Below are positions 22,793 through 36,270 of a stretch of DNA of 64,000 bases, one piece after another; the first letter of the stretch is position 1; each line of letters begins with the position of its first letter. This DNA comes from Galbula dea (taxonomy: Eukaryota > Chordata > Aves > Piciformes > Galbulidae): assembly GCA_013399015.1 (NCBI GenBank), contig VWZX01000183.1, positions 62,355 through 126,354 of the forward strand, in the 5' to 3' direction. A model generated the notes under the pieces. The model had not been told where the DNA came from. It worked only from the letters and a program-made list of their open reading frames with translations, and did no database searches. The position numbers and the translations under genes are program-made.

Positions 22793-25700
22793 ACGTGCTT
22801 TCAGTGGGGCTGGTGTGCCAGCAGTGGCATGCCGTGGCCCGTGACGAGTTCCTCTGGAAGGAGCTCTTCTACCGCTACTACCGCATCTCTCGAGAGGTGC
22901 CCCGGCACCCAGGTGCGCCGGCAAGGGGGGACGGGGCTGGCATGGCTGCCTTCCTGAACCGACCGGGCAGGCAGGGCAGTCGCGCCGGGCCGGGGACAAG
23001 CAATGGCCTCCTGTGAGGCTGTCCCCTGGTGATGGTGCCAGAGGTCTCCCTGCCATGAGCCTGGAAGGAAAAATCCTTTCCCTCTCTGCTGCTCAATCCT
23101 CTCTTTTCTGGTGTTGGGGTGATGGAGGCACTGAACCGTGTCATATTAGCAGTGTACAGCCTTGAGTGGTGATGTGCACGTGAAGGGTTCTGTAACTGCC
23201 CAAACCCTTCAGGAAGGGGCATTGAAAATGTTTTGACTTTTCCTTTCTTTCACAGAAAGGTGGTTTCTGAGCTCTCTCTAGGCAGGTACTCTCTCATAGC
23301 TACTGCACAGCTTGTCTGGGTGCTGCTGAGGGAGATCCTGAGGAGACACAGTGAGTCACTGCGTGATGGTACAACTGAACCCATTTGGATTCCATGGTAA
23401 TCACTGCTGGCTCTTCCTGATCAGGACCTCACAGCAAGCCTCTGCTTCAGGCTCTTTTCGTTTCCCACTGGACTGGGAAGAACTGGAAGTACACATTAGC
23501 TGATTAGACTATTTCCATAAGATGTAGGTAGCAGCTGCAGCTTGGCTATGGAGGGAGAACACGTGTGCCTGCTGTCTGGGGCAGGAAGTGGGTGTGTGGC
23601 CCTTTAATTGTACAGTGGCCAACTGCTGAGGCAGTAGCTGAACCACTTTGCAAGGGCAGGTTGGACTTGATCTTAGCCTCAATTCACAGTAGGACCAGTC
23701 AGTGTCAAATGAGTCTGTCAGGGCCTTCCCTGAGTAGAGATCTAGGCAGTCTTGGTGGCAGAAGCTAGATGGTCACAGGTCTGTTCTCTGCTGAGTATCA
23801 GGTGCTGGAAGCAGTTTGATGTGGTCTGAAAGGGTAACTCAATGCGGTTGCACCAGCTGAGACAGGTCTTGGGAGCCTTGCTGCAAAGGTGTGTCTCTCT
23901 TGGAGACCAAGAAGCCCATACCAAGGGTACTGCAGAGCTCCAGGAGGGCTATGCTCCATCCTCTACCCTGATGATGTGCACAGGGCTCCCAGCAGTGCCT
24001 GTGCAGAGGCAGTTGGCTTCTTGATCTTGAGTTGCAATTGCCACAGAAGGACTGGAAGAAAGACTGAGAATCAGGCAGCAGGAGCCCATCTCCCTGCAGT
24101 GAGGAACACCGGTGTAAAAAGGCTCCAAGAAGAGATGAAGTGTGGATGAGATGACTCAGGCTATGTGATTTCTCTTGCATGGACCCTGGAGCCCCATGGG
24201 GTTGAGGACGTTATCTGAGGCTCTTTGACCAGGCTTCTTCACTTTCAGCTTCCTGCAGTTAGTAAGCTGGCAGCCCTTCTCTCTAGCACTATCTGGGTTT
24301 GAGCAGTGAGTGTAATTCAGTAACATATTCAGGTACCTCCCAGCTATGAGGCAGCTCCACGAGGCAGTGAGGGCAGGGAGTAGCTGTCAGGCCCAGGAAG
24401 GGGCCTGTGGAGAAATTCCCTGCCAGCCTCCCTGTCCTGGGCAGCTCCAGGGTTTGGAGAATGGTACAGTGGGTTCTGTAAGAGGAAATGCTGGGGTTCC
24501 TTGGCTTGATGGGATATGTCCAGACTGCTTCCCAGAACAAGAAAGAGACCGAGAGCTTCAGAGGGGGATGAAGTGCCCAGCCTCATGAGCAGTGCTGGTA
24601 TCTTCTGGTGCAAGCTGCTTCCTGCCGGCAGGAGCAGGTGCCTCCTGGGCTGCAGTGAGGTCCAAAAACCCTTCAGTCCTGTTCAGTGTAACTGGGGAAG
24701 TTGGCCCTTATCCATATACATGTCTAATCCTCTTTTCTTCCTTGGGATTTGCTGCTGCATGAAGTCTGGAGGCTTCCTTACCAGGCACTTAGTTAAAAAT
24801 CTTCTTTATTTGTCTCTTATTGGCTCTTGCTATGACTTCTGCAATTGTGCTCCAGGCTCTTCTGTTGCAGGGCTACTCTGCTGTCCTGGCACACTATGTC
24901 CAGCTCCTGTTATCTCTTGTTTTCTCTAGTCTCTTATCTCATGGAGACGTGTTTTCCTGGTCTCATACCCTTTCTGGAACCTTCTTAATTCTGTGTTAGA
25001 CAAGATAAAGATTATCTGAGAGGGGGCTGGTACCCTGAGAAGCAGTTCACTCTCATCACATGGTCTGTTTGTTTGCATTGTGCTGGAGCATGTCTCCAGT
25101 CCTGATGGTTGTTTTGTCCTCAGCAAGGTTTTTGTTAGCTAGCTGACAGCTCTGTCCTGGATGTTTCTTCTGGTGGCTGTACTCGTTTAGAAAGTATTAG
25201 TACTGTGTAGAGTTGTGTGTTTGCTGGAAGAAAAGGTTTTTTGTGTGTGGGAGTGGGGAAGCTACTGAGAAAAATGCCCTGCTAACTCAGCTGAAGCCAC
25301 AGGGATGGTGGCCCCAGCAGAGCTCCTGGCATTGCTAGCAGGAGTCAAGACTGCACTTCGTTAAAATCTGATTCTGTAGCTGCTGGTGTTTAGCTCATGT
25401 CTGTCGCTTCCCTCCCCTTACATTCCTGTCCTGTGTACCTGCTCCTGTGTTACAGCTGCTGTCTCCTGGTACGATGAGTTCCAGAGGCTCTACGACACCA
25501 TCCCATGCGTGGAAGTGCAGGCCCTGAGGGAGCACAATGACCAAGTTTTGCACCTCAGCTTCTCCCACTCTGGCTGTTTGTTTGCATCGTGCTCCAAAGA
25601 CTGTACTGTCAAGGTAAGGTGACAGCCTCCCTGGCACAACCCTCCCAGCTCAGAGTTCGTGGGGCTTAGCAGTAAGAGCAGCCTTTATAAGTCTGTGGAG

Positions 25701-28700
25701 AGGAGAGGTTTGGCCAGGTGTGATGGACTTAAGAGGCCGGTTCCTGCAGATGCTGCATTGTTCTCAAAGCCACAGGACTAATGACTCTTGCAAATGTAGC
25801 CTTGGGGGCTGTGGGTTCCAGCTCCATCCTGTGTGAAGGTGGCTGATGTGCCTGCCTGGCTCTGGCTGCTTTCTAGGTGCAAATCTGTGTGGTGCTGTGG
25901 GTCTAATAAAGAGTGCTGTCGTGGGTTCGGGCTGTGCTGGCCACTAACAGCACAGTGACAGACCCTCTCTGTTAGCCCCTTTTCCCCACTACGGGAAGGG
26001 AAAGGGAATAAGGGAAAGAGAATTATGGCTTGGAAAAGAAAACTAAAACTAATTTAATGAAAATAAGAACAATCAAATGAAATGTATGCAAATGTATACA
26101 AACCCAATATTGAACCCAACTACCTGATGGCAATTACATCACCATCACCACTGATGCTGTGGCAAAAATCTCAGACTGAACTCAGCAGCAGATGGGAACC
26201 ATATCAAGGAGCTGGATTCAGGAACACACAGATTGGGATTGAAGGCAGAATGGACAGAGTCCTCCTCAGATGCTAGCTGTTGAAGAAGGGCAAGAGCAGG
26301 AGCCAGAGGGGAACCACAGAGAACTGAACTAGAAGAAGAGGTGGACCCAAGGCTAACAATAAGAGCTTGACCCTCGTGATCCTTCAGCTTTATATGGAGT
26401 ATGATGTCCGTGGGGTGGAATCCCTTGTTGGTCAGTTTAGGGTCACCTCTCCTGTCATCTCCTCCCCACAGGCGCCGCCTTTTACTTACTGCACCTCAAT
26501 GTAGGACACAAGATGTAGCAGTGACCTTGGTCTGCACCCCAACCCTTGATACTAACCCTAACTATCAAGGGTTCTCACTGCTAGGAGCAGACACTGTCTG
26601 TGAGAACATGCTGTTAACTGCAGAAAGTGCATCACTGAGAAGGGACTGAGCTGAAAACTAAAATCACTGAACTAGTTCTAACACAACCAGGGCAAGTGTA
26701 GAGATAATGATTTACTGCAGAAGGTGTCTTGCATGAGTAGTTGTCTTGGGAGAAATCTCTCTGATACGCTGAGAATTCCAGCTATGATAGCACCATTTTC
26801 TGCCTGAACACCTCCACTAGCTGCTGGAGCAGTAGTTCTGCATTCAGCTGCTCCCCAAAGCTGTTGGCCATTTTCTTTTAGGGGAATTAACAGGGAAATC
26901 GTGACTGGGAGGCTGTTAAATAGGGCCTTCAGTTTGTTTTTTTTTCTTGTTGTTGTTCTGGTGAGTACTGGTAGGACAAATAAAGGGAAACTGCTCTCAG
27001 GCTTCTCAGCAGCTTCCTGACTGTCCATCTGTCTATAGATTTGGAGCAATGAATTGGACATCTCCCTGCAGCACAGCTCCAACATGAGGCCATACAATTG
27101 GAGCTACACACAGTTCTCCCAGTTCAACTCTGATGACTCCCTCCTTCTGGTATCAGGTGTTTTTGTGGGGCCTCATAACTCCTCCTCCGGAGAGATTGCT
27201 GTAATTAGCATGGGTAAGTGCTGCCCTCGCCTTCAGTGAGGCTTTCTGGGAGGTGTGAAATGATGGGTGCTGGGGTTCCCTTCCTCTTGGGAAGGCCCTG
27301 ACCTCTGCTTGTTTTGCCTTCCACAATCTGTGCAAAGGGGTCCCAACTGCAGATTCATAAGGTAAACCTTCCAGATAGCCTTAACTCCACTCAGATCACC
27401 AAGACATCACCTGAAGGCAGTGTAGCCTATATTTATTGTCACTTCTGTTCTAAGTGACAGTCGGAGCCAGGCAAGAGTTACCCACATCACCTGTTGTCTT
27501 GAAGTGACCATTTCTGAGTCAAGTGTTGCTAGTACCACACTGAGGTCTGGTGTGGCTTCCTGAGGCACATTCACTGGGCCTGCTTCACCTCTTCTGCTGC
27601 AATTCTGTGAAACTCACTGACCCACCTGTGTTATCTCTCTCGTTTTGTGCTGCAGTCAAACTGTGCTGGAGATTGAGAGATGCTGCCAGATGCATAGGTG
27701 TCTTGGCTGGGAGAGTCCTAAGCCTCAGGGGCAGAAGTGAAGGAGTTCTGTATGAGTTTGCATTGTTCTTGTCCTTGAGGTGGCTGCTTTGGGCCACGCT
27801 CAGAGAAAGGCTAGGAGCTTAGATTTCTCTCTGGTCTGGCTCCATCTGGCTACCCTTTTAGTTTGGTTTCTCTTTTGCATGCTTTCTCCACACATCTCTG
27901 TAGAAGAGAAATAATCTATCTTCATAGTAAGGGCTAGAAGCTGGATGGTGGTTAGGCAGCATCTGCAAGGGGGGTCCTGCATCAGTGCATCTCCTGTGGA
28001 GACTTGAATCTGCTCCCATGTCTTCTGACTTGGTTTCTCCGGGGCTCTCCCAGGAGCCATCACCTCATGCTTGTGTTTCACCTCCCTTCCAGAGAACTTC
28101 ACGCTGCTTTCCAGGGTGAGGAATAAACCCTATGATGTGTTTGGCTGCTGGCTGAATGAAACCAATTTGATATCTGGCAATCTGCATCGAATTGGGCGTA
28201 TAACCTCCTGTTCTGTGCTGTGGCTGAACAATGCTTTCCAGGTGAGGTGCCTGTGTTCCAGCTCCACAGGTAGTGCAGCTTACTGCTGGCTCCTGGAGGA
28301 GGAACAGCTGTGGGGAAGAGTGGCTCCATCCTCCTGTCCTCCCTTTTTGTCTCCTCTGACTTGCCCTCAGGATCTTGAGCTTGAGGCAACCCTTGGGAGA
28401 GGTTTTTTCCATGCTCAGTGTTGTGGTACCTATTGCAATGTACCAGCTCTACCCTCAGATTCCATTAATGTTTGCCCCATTCATTGGGAAGAGAACTTGA
28501 GTTTAGTGCCCTGGAGGACACATTGCTCAACAGGAGGGTGCCTGAACCACAACAGGGCTGTGAAGGTCCTTGATAGTATGAAGCTGGGCCTGGGACAGCT
28601 GTAGTCTGGCATGTATCTGAGCAGTGGCTGTTCTCTCACTTGGCAGTTCAGTGCCTTGTTCCCGGCAGTTGGAGGCAGCCGAGAGGCTGAGCTCATCCCT

Positions 28701-31700
28701 CCCTGTCCCTGCTGCCATTTCTGTGGGCTGGGGTCTGTCTCTGATGCTGTGATGAGACCTGGAGATCAGTGAGTGCTGGCCTTAGACAGCTTGTTTTCTG
28801 CTTGTTCATTCTCTAGCACTTGTGCTCCTTGGCTGTGTTCCTCTGCCACGTTTTGCCCTTGTCTCCAGGTCATACCAGCACATCCTGGCTAACATCAACA
28901 GTTGATTCCCATAACAACTCTGTGGTATGCTGACACTACGGAGTTAACTCTTCCATTTCCTGGAGGCAAGGAAGGACTTTGCCTGCTTTGATGGGAGATG
29001 TAGAAATGCATCTGCAGACTGCCAGAACAGCAGGGTGGGAAGAAACCTGCCACATGTGGCTGGGAGCCACAGTGAGGTGGTTTCTGCTTACTTCTCCCCT
29101 CTGCTTGCAGGGCATAGAGTCTGAAAATGTGAATGTAGTGAAGAGACTGTTCAAAATCCAGAACCTGAATGCCAGCACTATCCGGACTGTGATGGTAGCT
29201 GACTGCAGCCGGTATGATTCCCCGGACCTGCTCCTGGACTATGAGGAGCAGCTGGCTGCTTCCTCCACCTCCACCTGCCCAGTCTTTGATCTTGGTAGTG
29301 ACAGCGAGGAAGAGGAGGCCAAGCCCAAACATACTGTGGAGCCAGCAGTGCAGGAATTGCCAGATGATGGGGGTATGACAGCAGGGGATGGGCTGCAGCA
29401 GTTCTTTGATGATATCATGGAGGGCCGTGTGAGGCCTTCCATGACCGAGACAGAGCTGGAGACGAAGGTGGCTGAGCTGTTTGTACGCAACAGAACTAAA
29501 CCCCCTGAGCTGAACCTGCTCCCCACAGACAGCAAGAGCAAGACAAAATACTTAATCTTCACCACAGGATGCCTCACCTACTCCCCACACCAGATAGGTA
29601 AGATTGTGGTCTGAGCCCAGGGCACACCAGCTCCCTGGGGTGTGGGCTGCAGCTCCGGAATTTGAATCTGGAAAAGACCTGTTGTATTTGCTGCCTGTTT
29701 GTGGCGAGCTGCAGTTTTGCTCAGGCTGCTGGATTCTCCATATGGGAGGCTTTTGAGGTGCCCCTACTCACTGATGGGGGTTCCACCCTGCAAGCACTTG
29801 CCTGAGGGTGGTTTTGTTGTTACCAGGCTTGACACATGGCCAAACAAGAAAGTCATGACAAGGGCTGAACAGAAGATCAAAGAAGGAATTTCTGAGTTAA
29901 GGATCCTTATCAGCCATGAGTTGTGCACCAGCAGGTGGATGTGAATGGCGGCAATTGCCCTGATAAGGGTGTGTGGAAGTGCCCTCGGTCCTTTTACTTG
30001 TGAGGGTGGAGAGGGCATCACAAGACTAGTGCGAGGAGTTTGGAGTTCATGTTGCTTGCACAGTGCCCCTTGGTTCTGGGTGGCGGAGCCCTGCCTCTCC
30101 CCACTTCTTGGCATGTAATGACCCTGCATCCCATGGCCTTTCGGGAGGGAAAGAGAGCTGCTTCCAGGCAACAATACTCTGCTGTAAAGCCAGACAGTTT
30201 CAGTTCCTCTTTCTGCTTGCACAATTACAGCCTGGCTTTCCTGCTGCAGACTCTTTTGACCTTCTTGTTACTTGGTCCTCCACCAGTATAGCTCAGTAAA
30301 GGAGGGAAAAGCAGTTTACAAAGCTATAGGCAATTTGGAGAAGAGTCACTTCGTCTTTGCTCACCTAAACTAGGAATGTGAACTGGATTGAGTGTAGCTC
30401 TGCTTCACACTCCTGTCCACAGCCAAGTCTGCAGACAGCTGTGATGGCCCTTGGCCTGTTCTGGACTTGTGGCAGGTGGTCTACCCTGGCTCAGCCCTGT
30501 CAGCAGCACTGTACCTTCATGTGCCAGGCCGAGCAAGTTCTGCTTCACAGGCAGGCACCTGTAGCACATGAAGGCGAAGCATGACACAGAGGTTGTGTCT
30601 GCCTTTGGACTCCACTGGCTTGCCAGTGCAGTCTCCTGGGGCCGTGGGTTTTGGTGCTTTTGAACTCCAGGGACTCCCTGACTGGTGGCCAATGTCTGTG
30701 TCACAGACTGGCTGTTGGGAGGGACAAACCCTGTCTCGGCTGCCCTCCCAGCCATGAGTCACTGCAAAATGTTCTGTTTGCCCATTATTTTGTGTGTCAG
30801 ATTGGCCTTTGTGCATCTGCTGTCTGTCCCTGAGGAACTGGTACTTGAAAGAGTGTGTTCGTCTCGACAGGCTGCTGGTGGGAGCTGCTGGGCATTGCTG
30901 CTATCTTGCCTGAGCTGTGGTACACAAATGCTTCTGCAGGAGCTTTCCTTCTGAGTGCCATCTCCTTGTGCTGGTGGCAGGTTTGAGTCATGGACTGAGT
31001 TGCCTGTTCCACTGGCTTGTGCGTGTGGGGATCACATAGCTGAGAGCTTAGAGCTGCAGAAACAAGGCAGAAGGTGCTGGTGAGCAATGCCAGCTGGTAA
31101 AGGAGTGAAGGCCCTGGGCTGCCCAGGTTCAGATGTAGTAGTGTTGTGAAGGGTCTTGGACATGAGGTGCAGTGGTGTTGTCATCCCTACCTTGTCAGCC
31201 TGTGGGAGAGCGCTAAAATCAAGGGTGTTTGACAGCAATTCCCTCAGAGGGGCCATGAGAGGAGGCATCTTCCAGCTCCCCTTGGACCTGCTGAGGATAA
31301 GCCCGTGTGTGCCTGAGAGCTGCTGAGTTTCACAGGAGTCCTCCAATAAGCTCCTGTGGGTGGTCTGTATTTAGTACCTCTGTCTAGAGCAGGAAGGGTA
31401 CAAGGGCTTGACGCATACCTTGTGTCTCCCTTGCTCAGGAAGTTCAGAATCTGTGAAGCAGTTTGGGTTTGAACCCCTCTTCTTAGAGCTTTCTGGGGCT
31501 GACCTCCACCTACTCTTGTCAGTGGCAGAGGAAGACTCTGCCACAGCCAGCATGTCTGCTGGGCCTTTTCCAGGCTGGATGCTGTAGGAAATGGGCCCAG
31601 CCCAAGGATTCATTTAGGAGAAAAACCTTCCTGTGCACAGTGTCTTTCAGGCCAGCATAGCTTCCCTGTGCTCCAGAGCACACTGCAGGCTGGGCTGGGA

Positions 31701-34477
31701 GTGAGGTGTGGCTGTACCAGCTGGGTTGGCAGCTGGGCAGTGGGTATCTCCCTAGCTGGGGTTGAATGTGCCAGTGTGTTACTTATAGGCAATGTCATGG
31801 CCAAAAGCGCCACTTCAGAGAGCTTGGAGGAGCCTGGTTAGGACAGCCCTGTCCCAGTCCTCGGCTGTAAGTGAGTCAGTTCTCCTCCCTTGGCAGCACT
31901 AAGGGGAGCCCTTTGAAGCCTGGGGACTGTCACCAGCCCTGCTGTCTGCTGGCAGCAACCTGCAGAACCACTTGACTCTGCTTTCTGTCCCCAAGGGATT
32001 AAAAGGATCCTACCCCATCAGATGACAACTGCCGGGCCAGTGCTTGGGGAGGAGAGGCGCTCAGATGAGTTCTTTGACTCACTGGATCATGTCATAGACA
32101 TCCATGGGCACATCATTGGCATGGGCCTCTCCCCTGACCACAGGTGAGCATGGTGGGGTGGCAGTGCTGGCTTCAGACACTGCAGAGGATGGGTGGCAGC
32201 TGCTTAGGGCCTTTGTGGGGTCAGCAGGAGAAGAAATGGCTGTAGTGGGTGGAGTAGTGTGCCTGCATAGGCCTCTCTGCTTATTCACATCCCATTTATG
32301 TCCTAGTGCTAATGGCAGGAGTCACTGCCTGAGCATCTCCCTGGATTTCAGCAGGAATACTGAATTACTCCCTCTGTACTGCTGAGCCCAGTTCAGGGTA
32401 GGGTCAGACAAGGAGCCTTGTAGGTGTGAAGAAGCTGCCCGCACTAAGATGTCTTCTTCCTGAGGCAGATCAGTCATAAAAACAGAGAATGGTTTGGGTT
32501 GGAAAGTACCTTAAAGATCATCTAGTTTCAACCCCATTGCCATGGGCAGATTGCACAGAGCCCTGTTCAGCCTGGCACTGAACACTTCCAGGGATGGAGC
32601 ATTCACAACCTCTGGGCAACCTGAGCCAGTGTCTCATCACCCTCAGCATAAAAAGTCTTCCTTCTAGTCTAAATCTCTCTTTTAGTTTAAAACCACCACC
32701 CTTTGTCCTGTCGCAACAGGCTCTGCTGAAAAGTCAGTCCCCATCTTTCCTGTAGGCCTCTTTAAATACTGGAAGGCTGCACTAAGTTCTCCCAGGAGTC
32801 TTCTCTTCTCCAGGCTGAACAACCCCAACTCTCAGCTTGGCCTCACAGCAGAGAGGTTCCAGCCCTTGGATCATTTTTGTAGCCTCCTCTGGACCCACTC
32901 CAGTGGATCCATGTCTCTGCTGTGCTGAGGACTCCACAGCTGGACCTAGCACTGCAGGTGAAGTCTCACCAGAGTAGAGCAGAGGCAGAATCCCCTCCCT
33001 CGACCTGCTGGCCACAGTACCCCGCCGTACTTAACACTGATTTTAATGAGATTTAAGAGGCTTGACATAACCCCTAGGGCTCACCTCCCCATTTGTGGTG
33101 GCCCTTTCCTTTCCAAATATGGCAAGAAATGTTTGGGCAACATGTTCAGTGTTTCGGCCTGGATTTCAGTGTGTTGAGCTGCAGGTTTGCGAAGGACCAG
33201 AGAAAAAAGCTCAGTCCCTGTGCTGTGAAGGCACATTTACAACCGGGGCTCTGTGAGCTTTGCTGCATACAGAGGTGCAGGGCAACCCTTTTGTTCCCTT
33301 CCACAAGGTACCTGTATGTGAACAGCCGTGCCTGGCCTCGGGACTGCATCATCTCCGACCCGATGCAGCCTCCCCCCATTGCTGAGGAGATTGACCTGCA
33401 CGTGTTCGACCTGAAGACAATGAAAGAGGTGAAGAGAGCCCTCCGGGCACATCGAGCCTACACGCCCAACGAGGAGTGCTTCTTTATCTTCCTGGATGTC
33501 AGCAAGGACTTTGTAGCAAGGTATGTGGCCATGAGGGTGGGCAGGATCCTGACCTGGCATTCAGGAGGGCCTTGGGATCTTCACTGCGGGATGGCCTGTG
33601 CAATCAGAGCTGGTCTGTGTGCTGTGGGATAAGCTGAAGGGGCTCTTCAAATAGCCTCTGGTTCCTAGAGGGAGCTGGCCTGCTCAGAATCACAACAGAA
33701 TCCTAGCATGGTGGGGACTGAAAGGGACCTCTGCCGATCACTTAGTCCAACCCCCCTGCTAAAACGGAAACCCAGAGCTGGTTGCCCAGGACTGTGTCCA
33801 GGAGGGTTTGGAATCTCTCCAGAGGAGGAGACTCCACAACCTCTCTGGGGCTCTGGCACCCTCACAGAAATAAGTTTTTCTTCCTGTTCAGGTGGAACCT
33901 CCTGGGTTTCAGTTTGTGCCCACTGCCCTTTGGCCTGGGCACCACTGAGAAGTGTCTGGCCCCAGCCTCTTGCCCCCATCCTTTTGATATTGATACGTAT
34001 TAAGATTCCCTCGGGCTGCTCTTCTCCAGCTAACCAGCCGCAGGCTCTCAGCCTTTCCTCCTCCCAGAGATGCTTCAGTGTGCTTCCTCAGGTTGAAGCC
34101 CATGGGTAGTGAGGCTGCGGATGGAGGCTGGAGCCCCTCTGCCTTTGTCTGCGTGGAAGGAAGGGAGTTGGGAGTAGCAGGTTATCAGGGCTGCTGGATT
34201 ATGTCCTTACCGGTGTCTTGTCTACCACAGTGGGGCAGAGGACCGCCATGGCTACATCTGGGACCGGCACTATAACATCTGTCTGGCCAAACTGCAGCAT
34301 GACAATGTGGTCAACTCGGTGGCATTCAGCCCAGTGGAGCAGGAGCTGCTCCTGACAGCCAGCGATGACACGACCATCAAAGTGTGGCGGTCCCCACGTG
34401 TGGTGCGTATCCAGCAGGCCAGGAAGCCCAGGCCCAGGAAACTGCTTTTCTCCTGGCTCATGAACCAGAAAAGCTGA
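22720..34477 (+). CDS. FBXW5: F-box/WD-repeat protein 5 (FBXW5), 8 coding exons
   Basis: Substrate receptor of SCF and CUL4-DDB1 ubiquitin ligases. Known mammalian targets include SASS6 and EPS8. Coding segments: 22,720-22,912; 25,456-25,613; 27,039-27,213; 28,093-28,241; 29,111-29,597; 31,996-32,143; 33,308-33,520; 34,231-34,477. All borders are GT/AG and phases close to 589 aa (human 566). The F-box lies at about 5-50 (LLPDSVLYEIFLYLDHVDVL...WHAVARDEFLW). WD repeats include LREHNDQVLHLSFSHSG, near residues 82-98, and a C-terminal copy with VNSVAFSP...TASDDTTIKVW. The FNSDDSLLLVSGVF, NKPYDVFGCW, TVMVADCSR, YLIFTTGCLTYSPHQIG and ECFFIFLDVS blocks match human FBXW5. The extra length lies in an acidic, low-complexity insert near 240-300 (DLGSDSEEEEAKPK). 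Confidence 0.97.
25917..26694 (-). mobile_element. Solo LTR-like endogenous retroviral repeat, copy 1 (FBXW5 intron)
   Basis: Strongly similar over most of its length to 50,548-51,260, in the same orientation. Read on the minus strand it starts TG (TGCCCTGGTT), ends CA (CCCACGACA), and has TATAAAG near 26,390 and ATTAAA near 26,055. This layout fits an LTR. Flanking AGTGC/AGTGT could be a decayed target duplication. No gag, pol or env reading frame is present. The family name is not known to me. Confidence 0.65.
32478..33015 (-). mobile_element. CR1 3'-end fragment in an FBXW5 intron
   Basis: Reads 'GAATGGTTTGGGTTGGAAAG', 'AGATCATCTAGTTTCAACCCC' and then the CR1 C-terminal coding region in reverse. 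It sits in the intron between 32,143 and 33,308, antisense to FBXW5. Confidence 0.92.
33687..34085 (-). mobile_element. Diverged CR1 fragment in the last FBXW5 intron
   Basis: 'AATCACAACAGAATCCTAG', 'ACTTAGTCCAACCCCCCTGC' and 'CTCTCAGCCTTTCCTCCTCC' are CR1-like but further from the consensus than the other copies, so it is probably an older subfamily. Confidence 0.8.
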
Positions 34478-36270
34478 ACACAGGTACACCTGCTCCTGCA
34501 GCTTCCTCACTGCAGACACCTTCTCTGAAGCTTGCAGAGCTTTGAGCCCTGTGCAACAGAGATGAGCTCTGGGCACATGAATCCCATCTGCTGAGTCAGG
34601 AGGGACCCAGGTAGTGGGAATTGCTTCCTCCTCGAAGCATCTGCTTCAAAGACAGAATGTAAGAGCCAAGGGCCTGTTCCTGGGCCTGGTGGGCAGCAGC
34701 CCAAGCTGGTCACTCCAGGGTAGGCTCCTCACAGCTTCTCACGAACACTGCTACTTGGTCACATCTCTCTCTGGGTGAGCTTGGGTCTCCGAAGACAGAC
34801 TGAGGCACGTCTTCAGCATTTGTACTGTGCGAGCGTGGGACGTGTCTGACCTCGCCAAAAGTTACTGGTTGCAGAGCACTTGCAGAAGCTGCAGTGCAGT
34901 GCTGTGCTGCCTTACTGCAGGACTCTTTTAATATAGTAGTTTTATTACAGTTTATTTGTCCCAAACCTCCATGGGCAACTCCTCTGGCTGCTGAGTAATG
35001 CTGAGTGCCTCGTCCCACGCAGTATCATGGCCCCAGAGGGCAGCAGGGACTGGAGGGCAGTGAGATGGCAAGGGGGAAGCATGGCTGGGGCAGCCAGGCT
35101 GGGAGGCATGGGTGGGGTGGCCAGGCTGGGAGGCCTTGTTGATGCCTTCTGTTAGCGCCTGCGTGTTGATACTGCCCGTGTCCAAACATGAGAGTGGGGA
35201 GGGTGGTGGTAAGGTGGTGCTGGCTTTCCCTCTGCCTTCCTTTGCTAAGTAGCACTTACATAAGCTATGGCATTGGGAACGTATTTATTCTAGGGGATCT
35301 GCTGTCCCTTCCCAAGGGGCAGCCCTGAAGGTGGCTGCTGGGTCTTGTGGTCATCTCCCTCCAATGCTACTCCAGTTGTGGCAATTTAGGTTCTCTTGGT
35401 ATGTTCTCCATGAAGAGGTGTAGGCACCCTTGGGTGGCTGCAGATGCTCCCCACAGGTGCCCATGAGAGCACAGCCCTGCCTGAAGGGGCAGTTGAATAA
35501 GCTTTTTCCACCTGGGCTGTCTTGCTGTGGGTTGGGTGGTCTGGGGGTTCCCTCCCAGGGACCGCTCTGAGGGTGGAGCTGGCTTACTTGAAGTGGTTAC
35601 AAACTCAGTGGTGTTTACTCTGTTCCTGAAGCTTTTCTCTCTGCAGCAGATACCCAAATGTAAGATTGTAAAATTAAGCTCCTAATCTTGACTTGGCCTA
35701 GACAGCTGGGGCTGGCGGTGACCCCAGGAGCTGCAGTCGCTCCTGGGAGTTGGGCTTTGGGCTGCATATGGAAAGGAGCCAGGTCATAGGCAGGGGCTAG
35801 GGGAGGCATTTTGGGACTCCCTTGGGAGCACTGGAGACAGTTGTCTGTGCCAGTCAGCCCTGGGCTGCAAATTGACTTAATGGAGGCAGCAGATACTGTC
35901 TTGCTTATGCACTGATGGCTGTAACAGCCCCTGCAGCCCTTGGCAGGAGGGTTTGTACCCTTGTTCTTCTGTGCCCCAGCAGGTGCCCATGGCTATATCC
36001 AAAACCCCATACTCAGGTTTTGTTATCGTAGGATTTCCAGAAACAGGGGAGTCTGTGTGGGTGTGTGTGCGTATGTGTGTCTCTGCCTGCCTGCTTCTGC
36101 ACACAGGATCCACATCCAGCTCTGTCCAGTCACACAGCAAAGGAACAGCCTCTACCCTTCTCCCCCAAGATCATGAAACCTCTTCTTCCTTGGCTCGGTG
36201 TAGCAGTGAGCAAGGTACTGAGGGTTTATGTTTGTACCAAGTTTTGCTCTTCACTATGGCATTGAATAAA
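34478..36270 (+). other. Probable FBXW5 3'UTR
   Basis: The first canonical AATAAA downstream of the FBXW5 stop on the plus strand is at 36,265-36,270, which would give a 3'UTR of about 1.8 kb. An earlier non-canonical site cannot be excluded. It contains a 27-bp direct repeat (35,081-35,107 and 35,108-35,134) and a GT-rich patch near 36,055-36,080. Confidence 0.4.
36265..36270 (+). terminator. Candidate poly(A) signal AATAAA for FBXW5
   Basis: Perfect hexamer on the plus strand, about 1.8 kb after the stop codon. Cleavage here has not been shown. Confidence 0.4.

Noticed and set aside
26401..26649. An 82-aa open frame that recurs almost unchanged at 50,962-51,210, looking like a duplicated gene.
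   Set aside because: Both lie inside the LTR-like repeat. The similarity is at DNA level and there is no known domain, so this is repeat conservation and not a gene.
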